DNA of 64,000 nt. It comes from Lingula anatina. Taxonomy: Eukaryota > Brachiopoda > Lingulata > Lingulida > Lingulidae. Made by a program: the position numbers and the translations under genes. The stretch spans positions 37,177 to 101,176 of the forward strand of contig NW_019775710.1 in assembly GCF_001039355.2 (NCBI RefSeq), in the 5' to 3' direction. The notes below the pieces were generated by a model. The model ran no database searches, was not told the DNA's origin, and was given only the letters and a program-made list of their open reading frames with translations. Positions within the stretch are counted from its first letter, which is position 1. Each line of letters opens with the position of its first letter. Positions 59,531 through 64,000 of the stretch are shown here, piece by piece.

Positions 59531-61221
59531 ACAAACAATACTAAAATTTAACAGCAAACAAGTCCATAAATTTTACTTTATGCATAGAAAAAAAAAAACA
59601 TTTTTTTATCGTAGACCCTGGGTTTATATATCAGCGCACCACCCCACCCCACCCACTTTTCTTTCTCTTCAAACTATCATTTAGAGAGCAATCAAGTTCT
59701 CCAAGTGCAAGGTATGAGCAGTATTATATCTATATACTCTGAATGTGCATGCTGAGAAATAATTGCGTAGGGAAATATTGGTAATATCCATATTTATCCT
59801 GGAAAGGAGAAAGGAAGGAGAAACAAGGTAATGCAATATAATGGTAGGTTTCTTTTATACAAATAAATAGCTATATTGGGAAGGTTATAGGTGAAGACAC
59901 GGGGTATGTTTCTGACACAACCTCATTTGAAGTTCACAGACATTTAATAATTTTGGTGTTATATAACAGGAACCAAAAATTAAGTAGCCCCACCAGGTAA
60001 ATTACAATGAAAGCCCTGTAATTATTGTAGCATATAGCGCATTTATCGACAAACCCCTCCCAAATGTTGTAAGTGGTTTGAAAGCCCCTGGCCCCATAGC
60101 TGTTAGGTAACTATTAATACATATGGGTGGAAAGAAAGAAATACAGGTATTAATATATGCTGATCCATGCTTTGTTCTCTGCCTTCCATATAATATAATA
60201 GTTCGTATTATTATTCGAAAATAAAATAAATGAAGAATATAAATAAAAACAAGGCACAGTAAGCAATGAAAGAGGCAGATGAGGGGAGGGAATTTGTATG
60301 TCTCATGTATTTGCATGCTTGAATATCTACTATTCTGCTTCTCAGGCATATCTCTGGATATAAAGCACAATAAAATAAATAAATATATGTCCATATGTAC
60401 AGTGTACATCTATAAGACAGGATTGAGCTCAGAGGCTCATACTTACTAAGTCCTTCTATGTCTGTAAAAGTAAGTAAAAAGTCTTTGTTTTCTGTACAAT
60501 ATTAAAATGTTGATGTTGTCCTGGTTATCTTGTTGTTGTCTTAGGGTGTTTTTAGCCTTCAGTTTTAGTTACAAGATGTCCTAACTGAACTTGGTAAGAC
60601 AAGTGAGAAACGGGCCTTTCACCTTGTTACAATTTGTTACAATTAAATGAAAAAATCTTAAAACTGCCTTGGCCAAATAATTATCAGAAACATTTTTCTA
60701 GTGCCCGCTGCCCTTCCTTTAATAGTCATAAAGAATTGTTAAAACATATTTTGTGGTTGCTAGGTGACATTTAAAATAAAAGAAAAATTCTACTAGGTGG
60801 TAAACTGTGATCTGGACCTATATACCTATATTTTAATTCTAATTTAAGAAAAAAAAAAGGCAGCTTTTATTAATGCCTTACTGAGGTAGATATTTGACTG
60901 CATTGTGTTACACACCAGCATGAGCCTGAAACTATACACTAATTAACATAAACCTGATTACAATCAACAATCTTAGTTGATTCACCTTTCACAGAAACCT
61001 GCTGTGTCCTTTCTAAAGCCAAATGTCTATACCGAAAGTACCTGGGAATCCAGATATAATTTTTTTTCATTTATTATGAACCTATTCCATACCTGCTCCA
61101 GCTTCCTTGGTATTGATGGTAAAGTTGGCTGCCTCTCCCACGGCACCATGGCTAAGACCAGGACCATACGCTGTGACAAAGCCACTGTTCACATTGTCAA
61201 CATGGAACTTGAATGGGCTGC
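13326..61221 (-). CDS. FLN: Filamin gene, 3' portion (Ig repeats R16-R24)
   Basis: Fifteen minus-strand exons give one continuous frame colinear with vertebrate filamins. Order: 61093-61221, 57163-57336 (duplicate 50359-50532), 37789-37947, 36533-36736, 25564-25716, 21573-21701, 20936-21100, 20514-20615, 20030-20167, 19549-19679, 19106-19226, 18641-18811, 18019-18237, 14024-14215, 13326-13519. Filamins are dimeric actin crosslinkers whose C-terminal Ig repeats bind integrin tails and other partners; R24 dimerises. Diagnostic pieces are [46 protein letters not shown] and [12 protein letters not shown]. All junctions are phase 1 except 19549/19226, which is phase 0. The calponin-homology domains and R1-R15 lie past the right edge. 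Two alternative first exons (39121-45164 and 30075-30156) lie in its introns. Confidence 0.95.
14024..14215 (-). CDS. FLN: Filamin exon: hinge 2 and start of R24
   Basis: Encodes [13 protein letters not shown], a Thr/Met-rich flexible stretch corresponding to hinge 2, then [15 protein letters not shown] and [14 protein letters not shown], the first strands of R24. Flanked by TTTTCCAG and CAG|GTGAGT, phase 1 on both sides, so hinge 2 is on its own symmetric exon. Confidence 0.93.
14216..18018 (-). other. FLN: Filamin intron (3.8 kb) between R23 and hinge 2
   Basis: Apart from a foldback element at about 16626-16795 and A-tracts near 17190, I see no exon-like segment on either strand and no RNA gene. 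Confidence 0.6.
16626..16795. mobile_element. MITE-like foldback element in filamin intron
   Basis: The left end TTTAGCGCCCTATCCAGAAT and the right end, read on the other strand, TTTTAGGCCCCATTCAGAAA are imperfect inverted repeats, continuing to GGGGA on both sides. The element near 24371-24531 has related words (CATTCAGAACAGTGGACTAA), suggesting one family. Confidence 0.55.
18019..18237 (-). CDS. FLN: Filamin exon: R23 body
   Basis: Encodes [39 protein letters not shown] and SPFKANITG. It corresponds to vertebrate R23 ([20 protein letters not shown]). Acceptor TTTTCAG, donor CAG|GTAATC, 219 nt, phase 1-1. Confidence 0.95.
18285..18356. repeat. FLN: Short tandem duplication in intron
   Basis: A unit of about 33 bases (TCACCATTTAGTTTGGCTGG and onward to ATTGAAGAA) occurs twice, 39 bases apart, 50 bases upstream of the R23 exon acceptor. 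Confidence 0.8.
18641..18811 (-). CDS. FLN: Filamin exon: R22 end to R23 start
   Basis: Encodes [31 protein letters not shown] and [14 protein letters not shown]. Vertebrate R22 has [12 protein letters not shown] and R23 begins LVSAYGAGLEGG. Preceded by a GC-donor intron (see 19106-19226). Confidence 0.95.
19106..19226 (-). CDS. FLN: Filamin exon: R22 first half, ends at a GC donor
   Basis: Encodes [34 protein letters not shown] and IQEIDEG. The upstream acceptor is TCTGTCCACAG. The only downstream site that restores the family sequence [16 protein letters not shown] is AAG|GCAAGG at 19106/19105, a GC-AG intron. The next GT would add residues absent from other filamins or run into a stop. 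Confidence 0.9.
19549..19679 (-). CDS. FLN: Filamin exon: R21 end to R22 start
   Basis: Encodes [20 protein letters not shown] and [15 protein letters not shown]. The D in IPDSPF instead of IPGSPF is also present at this place in vertebrate R21. Its 3' junction is the only phase-0 one in this part of the gene. Confidence 0.95.
20030..20167 (-). CDS. FLN: Filamin exon: R21 body
   Basis: Encodes [40 protein letters not shown] and ECTEPG. Highly similar to vertebrate R21 ([20 protein letters not shown]), the repeat whose C-D groove binds integrin and migfilin. Confidence 0.95.
20514..20615 (-). CDS. FLN: Filamin exon: R20 end to R21 start
   Basis: Encodes [20 protein letters not shown] and [13 protein letters not shown]. 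Matches vertebrate [20 protein letters not shown]. Donor T|GTAAGT, acceptor AAAATAG. Confidence 0.95.
20936..21100 (-). CDS. FLN: Filamin exon: R20 body
   Basis: Encodes [20 protein letters not shown] and [20 protein letters not shown]. Donor CTG|GTTAGT is weaker than its neighbours. The acceptor TGTAATTGTAG lies at the edge of a 55-bp tandem array (21102-21335). Confidence 0.95.
21102..21335. repeat. FLN: 55-bp tandem repeat abutting a splice acceptor
   Basis: A unit of 55 bases beginning ACAATTACAGTACAATAACA is repeated about 4.3 times. The two units nearest the R20 exon are nearly identical and the outer ones are diverged. On the coding strand each unit repeats the intron-end sequence TGTACTGTAATTGTA. 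Confidence 0.85.
21573..21701 (-). CDS. FLN: Filamin exon: R19 end to R20 start
   Basis: Encodes [20 protein letters not shown] and [13 protein letters not shown]. Vertebrates have SPFSVKVTGEG and VGSHCDLSLKIPE here. The basic linker is less arginine-rich than the vertebrate TRRRRAPS sequence. Confidence 0.95.
22367..22461. mobile_element. 95-bp foldback element
   Basis: AGGTCGCGTTTACACTG at the left is mirrored by CAGTGTAAATGCGACCT at the right, a 17-base inverted repeat with one mismatch. Shares TTTACACTG with 10126-10331. Confidence 0.7.
24371..24531. mobile_element. Foldback element in filamin intron
   Basis: Left CATTCAGAACAGTGGACTAA and right (other strand) CATTCAAATCAGTAGACTAA are imperfect inverted repeats. 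Related to 16626-16795. Confidence 0.5.
25071..25224. other. Assembly gap (154 N)
   Basis: A run of N is followed by an 11-base G homopolymer. Length is probably estimated. It lies in a filamin intron and interrupts no recognised exon. Confidence 0.95.
25564..25716 (-). CDS. FLN: Filamin exon: R19 C-terminal part
   Basis: Encodes [40 protein letters not shown] and DEHVPG. Almost identical in layout to vertebrate R19 ([16 protein letters not shown]). Both the main transcript (from 36533) and the alternative first exon at 30075 can splice to its acceptor TACTTTAG in phase 1. Confidence 0.95.
30075..30156 (-). CDS. FLN: Candidate alternative first exon of a short filamin isoform
   Basis: ATG at 30154-30156 has A at -3 and an in-frame TAA 33 nt upstream. 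The 27-codon frame starts [20 protein letters not shown] and ends at a consensus donor AGA|GTGAGT in phase 1, the phase needed by the next exon (25564-25716). Joining gives K-R-Y-G-G-L-S-L-S and a complete product of 598 aa. The N-terminus is basic, with an R-S-M-S-F phosphosite-like motif. The isoform would begin inside R19, lacking its first strands, and keep R20-R24. Short C-terminal filamins are known in Drosophila. Not proven without transcripts. Confidence 0.55.
33372..33447. repeat. (GT)n/(GA)n microsatellite
   Basis: About 17 GT units followed by GA-rich sequence inside the 10.8-kb filamin intron. Confidence 0.95.
33507..33665. mobile_element. Diverged long-arm foldback element
   Basis: Shares GGGAGTCTCACTA, CTTAAATGTC, AGGGTAAT and CCCAGGGAGTTAG(G/A)(T/C)CGATC with 4801-4980, in the same order. 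Flanked by GATCGATCTA-type words on both sides. Confidence 0.6.
34783..34844. repeat. (CT)n microsatellite
   Basis: C-tract followed by more than 25 CT units inside the same intron. Confidence 0.95.
36533..36736 (-). CDS. FLN: Filamin exon: R18 end to R19 start
   Basis: Encodes [40 protein letters not shown] and [11 protein letters not shown]. Corresponds to vertebrate R18 end (SSPI/TNSPF) and the A-B strands of R19. Acceptor TTTTCCAG, donor CAG|GTATGT. Confidence 0.95.
36737..37788 (-). other. FLN: Filamin intron (1.1 kb)
   Basis: AT-rich, no exon-like segment or repeat family noted. Confidence 0.6.
37789..37947 (-). CDS. FLN: Filamin exon: R18 first half
   Basis: Encodes [40 protein letters not shown] and PNGHL. 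Matches vertebrate R18 (EEPCLLKRL.NGH.GISF). Its acceptor CTCCTAG accepts phase-1 donors from the R17 exon or from the giant exon, so it begins the filamin part of the giant isoform exactly at a repeat boundary. Confidence 0.95.
37948..39120 (-). other. FLN: Filamin intron between R18 exon and giant exon
   Basis: Contains ACAAACAT-type repeats at about 38415-38470. No further exon seen. Confidence 0.6.
39121..45164 (-). CDS. FLN: Giant alternative first exon: disordered Pro-rich repeat domain of a filamin isoform
   Basis: ATG at 45162-45164 ([20 protein letters not shown]) is preceded by an in-frame TAG 18 nt upstream, supporting a true start. The frame runs 6,044 nt to GCA G|GTAACC at 39121, broken only by one extra base near 41626. 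Without that base the length is 6,043 nt, so the donor is phase 1 and joins the R18 exon as [11 protein letters not shown]. The N-terminal 280 residues are Thr/Arg/Ser-rich with twin RRxSLPSS motifs. The rest carries about 25 [19 protein letters not shown] motifs and a 14-15-residue Arg/Asp repeat. No globular domain is seen. The predicted isoform is about 2,706 aa, with no actin-binding domain. A cassette-exon role is less likely because of the upstream stop. Confidence 0.75.
39946..40308 (-). repeat. FLN: 14-15-residue Arg/Asp coding repeat ([14 protein letters not shown])
   Basis: About eight tandem units of the type [16 protein letters not shown], alternating between 42 and 45 nt. The array generates long shadow ORFs on the plus strand. 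Confidence 0.9.
40640..41170 (-). repeat. FLN: 123-bp coding minisatellite
   Basis: The words TGAGGAGTTGGA at 40686, 40809 and 40932 are 123 bases apart, with a fourth, more diverged unit at about 41055. The 41-residue unit contains [20 protein letters not shown] and [14 protein letters not shown]. Near identity at the DNA level indicates recent expansion. Confidence 0.9.
41626..41627 (-). other. FLN: One-base frameshift in the giant exon
   Basis: Minus-strand reading is in frame down to VTPEL. The next bases CCG shift the frame and a stop follows within about 17 codons. Dropping one C of the CC pair gives VTPEL-RRKRPES and continues into [21 protein letters not shown] sequencing or assembly error is likeliest; an allelic null or a real interruption is possible. 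Confidence 0.8.
45165..45705 (-). promoter_or_regulatory. FLN: 5' flank / 5' UTR of the giant first exon
   Basis: No filamin exon is present here. On the minus strand a TATA-like CACATAAATACAAGG lies at about 45512-45526, some 350 nt before the ATG, and resembles a MEF2-type A/T core. The block is present three times in the assembly (here, 47195-47735, 54009-54549) because of unmerged haplotypes. Confidence 0.3.
45706..45706. other. Single-N contig join 1
   Basis: One N separates AAGTC from AGCAATTAACC. Sequence after it (45707-47735) repeats 43677-45705 at an exact offset of 2,030. Confidence 0.95.
45707..47194 (-). pseudogene. FLN: Duplicate partial copy of the giant exon start (probable haplotig)
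   Basis: Encodes the same first 496 or so residues as 43677-45164, with a Thr-to-Lys difference at residue 16 (RESSK versus RESST), then is cut at the N. Extremely high identity, including intronic flanks, and truncation exactly at an N argue for the other haplotype rather than a second gene. Confidence 0.85.
47195..50358 (-). other. FLN: Filamin intron, haplotype B
   Basis: Contains the putative promoter flank of the giant exon and AT-rich DNA, with a 28-base A tract at 49500-49527. No exon was found. Confidence 0.6.
50359..50532 (-). CDS. FLN: Filamin exon: R17 (haplotype copy B)
   Basis: Encodes [40 protein letters not shown] and [14 protein letters not shown]. The same protein is encoded at 57163-57336, so one of the two is probably an assembly duplicate. 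Donor CAG|GTAGGA, acceptor CATTCTAG, phase 1-1. Confidence 0.9.
50533..53960 (-). other. FLN: Filamin intron, haplotype B
   Basis: AT-rich intron. 51724-52290 repeats the word AACTGGACA(T/C) six times. An AATAAATAAATA tract is at about 52687. No exon-like segment was seen. Confidence 0.6.
53961..53961. other. Single-N contig join 2
   Basis: One N separates AACTGTGACT from GTAGAAGACTC. The following sequence restarts inside the giant exon (equivalent to 45118) and repeats 47148-53960 as far as about 60811. Confidence 0.95.
53962..54008 (-). pseudogene. FLN: Third copy of the giant-exon start codon region (fragment)
   Basis: ATG at 54006-54008 followed by 15 more codons ([16 protein letters not shown]) up to the N. 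Carries the Thr-16 allele of the first copy, so this contig is probably the true continuation of the left-hand one. Confidence 0.85.
54009..57162 (-). other. FLN: Filamin intron, haplotype C
   Basis: Near-identical to 47195-50358, with small indels: a much shorter A tract at about 56337 and an extra ATACAGTTCATTATAAAAACA unit at about 55970. No exon found. Confidence 0.7.
57163..57336 (-). CDS. FLN: Filamin exon: R17 (haplotype copy C)
   Basis: Same 58-residue product as 50359-50532. Joins upstream to 61093-61221 ([17 protein letters not shown]) and downstream, skipping the giant exon, to 37789-37947 ([10 protein letters not shown]). Kept in the gene model because its contig continues uninterrupted into the upstream exon. 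Confidence 0.93.
57337..61092 (-). other. FLN: Filamin intron (3.8 kb), haplotype C then unique
   Basis: Repeats 50533-53960 up to about 60811, after which the sequence is unique. (ATAA)n is longer here (about 59490-59530) than in the other copy. No exon seen. Confidence 0.65.
61093..61221 (-). CDS. FLN: Filamin exon: R16 end to R17 start
   Basis: Encodes [20 protein letters not shown] and [12 protein letters not shown]. Matches vertebrate SPFKFYVDYVNCGHVTAYGP. This is the most upstream filamin exon in the window. Acceptor GATTCCAG, donor CAG|GTATGG. Confidence 0.95.
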
Positions 61222-64000
61222 CTGGAATCACAGAGGAAAAAAAAAATAGGTAAAATGTGTTAGTTGAGATGATGGTACAACCAATGCAATGACTGTCTAC
61301 AGTATTTAGAAGTAAACACAATGTAGTAAGGTTACCAACACTTTTCTCTGAATGAGTTTAATTTAATGTTTATCTTATGATCAACAACAAAATAAATCCT
61401 GAAAGAAATGATTACGCAAAGAGTACTGACAAAAAATGGCTACACGAATAAAAATAATGGTAATTAAGTTATCAGACAATTTCAATTATATTATATTATG
61501 AACCTTTAAGTTGTGTATATGTTTGTGCATGCATGAATGTGTGTATGTGTGGCACCAGACTAAAATTGGGAGGAATACAAAATGATATATATTTAATTCT
61601 TATCATCACACACCCTAATTAATTACTTGACCAACTTCAGACAATTTATGCTACACCTTGTGGTTTGTATACATAACAGATGACACCCTCTCAGATTCTA
61701 TACCACCTTCTATGTGCTTTACATTATATAGGTGCTAAAAATCATCACTAAAAGTTAATCTCCTTTTTTTCAGCAAAGTTCAGTGACTTCAAATCATCCA
61801 TAAAACCAACCCCGTTTTAACAGACACAGAGAAAACAATTTACTTCTACACTGAGTGCTCAAAAATTAGGACTTCCAATTTTGAGCTGTAACATCCTCAA
61901 TGATTTTTGGCCCTGTCAAATTTGAACGGTAGTATAATCTTACAAATTATCATTTATTTTTCATTATTATTTCCTATGCACTACATTACTGCATCGGCCA
62001 ACTTTTAAAAAATGTATAATTTCTATAGCAGACAAACAGTCAAATGAATAGGCTAAGTATAGGAAACAGATTAAGACACAACATACAAATCTATACACAT
62101 ATCATCCAACTTTTAGCTACAAATGTCATTATGTCTGGTAAATCACTGGAGCTTTACCTAGATCAAAGAGCAAGGTTTTAAATGTTCCAACACTATAAAT
62201 GACCCTTGGCAAAAAACGCTAAGTTAAACATGAAATATGAGCTGTTCATCGTCACTTAACATGCAATCCACATAAAATAAGAGCATATCGATATCCCGCA
62301 TCAAGAAAGGTAACATCCAAATTGGACGTTTAAGGTCTAGTCTAAACTGGTTTAGAACCCCCAGGTTTCATCTTATCACAGATGTATGGCAGCAAGTTTT
62401 ATTCTAATAGGTTCACTACATCATCAAGCAGTTTACTTTGGGTGATCTCAATCAATTTTCTTCACTTATTCATGCATGCTGTGATCCCTGCAATTCAATT
62501 TAAGTCAATATGTTTTACACAAACTCAAGTCAGGGAAGTAATTTTTTTATTTTTGAATAATTTTAAACCAAAGCAAAGGTAAAATGTCATAATAAAACAT
62601 AATTTTGTCTTTTTTTTCTGTTTAACCAAATTAAATAATAAAAACTGCAGTATTTGAAGAAACGTCTACTTGTGACCATGAACATATTGGGCAATCCGAA
62701 CATAAATGCACTCCACCAGTTGCAGATCGATTCAGGGGCAGTCCAAATAAGTAAAATGTGAACTTGCCCTAAGGCAGGGAACCTCAGGTATAGGACAGAA
62801 GCAATAAATTACCAGGTAACCTATACCTGTACAAGGGAGATAGTCAAGGGGGAGTGATTCAGATTAATAAATTTAAATTAAGCAACTGGAAGTGTTATAT
62901 CAACCCTCTTGCATACATCAATACTAAGTGAGGTAGAACTTCCTGTGGGGCTTTTGCAGTTGAGGTTAACGTGATATTAAGATGGATAAGTCTGAATAAA
63001 TATAACTGTTGATAAAATATGAGCAAACTTGCACCAATGTAAGGCTATCATGCCCTGCAGACCTTTTTAATATTAACTTTTCTTTTTTGGCAGACTACAG
63101 TCCGTATACAGCTACAAGAAATTTGGAATACAAAAGAAGCTGCACTGGAGGGGAGGGGGTGCATTATTTCAAATAATTTCATTGCAAAGTACTGATTTTA
63201 TTTTTTATTTATGTCACAGTGTCTATAGAATATAGCCGTTCATGTCATCATCCTGATAAGAAGGGAGATGAGATATTTTCATTCTAGATACTGACAGTCA
63301 TCCACCACAAGAAACAACATCTACCAAACAAACTATCACCGTTTTCCTTAAAACCATACCATAATACAAAAGAAACTACAATCTGAAGATGTGCCGCAAC
63401 CTCTGATGCCCCTCACTTGTATAGATGAGTAATTAAATTAATTTCCATGTCGAGTTGTTGACAGAGTAAACAGCACAATAAAGTGTGTGTTAGGTGTGGG
63501 GGTGGAGAAATCAAATGTGTTGACATTCCTGCTTAGCACAGCTGAATATCAAGGTGGTACCATGTTTTTATCAGATTCTTTCATAAAAATAATGATAAAA
63601 AGTGATTCATGGTACACCATGGTCATGATCCCTTTATCAGCCATGTTTAGTGCAGTATTCAAGAAGTTGAAATATCACAGCAATGAATGATATGTGTTGT
63701 TGCATTTTAGATTTTAATGCAAACTGGAGGCACCCAAATTTACCATTTGACTGAATGAAAAAATATTTTAAAAAACATTTCATTTTTCAATTGCATTTAT
63801 ATACATTTCTGTGTTGCATTCTCTTTATCTGATTATGATAAAAGCTTCAAAGATGGTACCCCTAATTCTCTTTAAAACAAGTAAAAAGTGATTTTTTAAA
63901 GGAAAAATCCATAATGAAAAGGACAATCTAAATTTCTAAATTGGACCATAATCATACACTTTCAGTGAACAAGATCGGTATTTCACCCCCCGAGTCCTCG
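61222..64000 (-). other. FLN: Filamin intron, continues past the window
   Basis: AT-rich, no recognisable filamin repeat on the minus strand and no repeat family noted. The exon coding for the rest of R16 must lie to the right. Confidence 0.6.

Overview
The window comes from an animal (metazoan) genome: genes are split by GT-AG introns, signals are AT-rich, and intergenic DNA is full of small foldback elements, microsatellites and diverged dispersed repeats. Repeat types common in marine invertebrates (a SINE-like element ending in a TTGGCGGAGG hairpin, several MITE families) and obvious unmerged haplotypes suggest a highly heterozygous marine invertebrate. Phylum cannot be fixed from the sequence alone.

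Layout. 1-6300 is repeat-rich: a dispersed repeat (second copy at 10.9 kb), a local segmental duplication (1.7-2.6 kb versus 3.2-4.8 kb) interrupted by three different small transposons, and decayed coding-like fragments at 5.2-6.1 kb. 6509-8991 (+) is a complete five-exon gene for a 231-aa secreted cysteine-rich protein (signal peptide, TIL/EGF-like module, two microexons of 15 and 21 nt, C-terminal PPC-like beta domain). 9.0-13.3 kb holds repeats and the 3' UTR of the next gene. From 13326 to beyond the right edge, on the minus strand, lies the 3' part of a filamin gene. Fifteen constitutive exons are resolved, colinear with vertebrate filamin Ig repeats from the end of R16 through R24, including hinge 2 and the C-terminal dimerisation repeat. 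The actin-binding domain and R1-R15 lie beyond 64 kb.

The most unusual content is inside filamin introns. One exon of about 6 kb (39121-45164) has its own ATG preceded by an in-frame stop, and a phase-1 donor fitting exactly onto the exon that starts Ig repeat 18. It encodes about 2,014 residues of disordered Pro/Arg/Asp-rich sequence with about 25 copies of an E-F-P-T-P-Q-K[12 protein letters not shown] motif. Spliced to R18-R24 it would give a protein of about 2,706 aa that is filamin only at its C-terminus. A second, tiny alternative first exon (30075-30156) would give a short filamin of 598 aa. One extra base (about 41626) breaks the giant exon in this assembly; removing it restores both the frame and the splice phase.

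Assembly. Single-N joins at 45706 and 53961 separate three overlapping contigs. 45707-47735 repeats 43677-45705, and 53962 to about 60811 repeats 47148-53960. The second copy of the filamin R17 exon and the extra copies of the giant-exon start are therefore probably unmerged haplotypes, not real tandem duplications. A 154-base N gap lies at 25071-25224.
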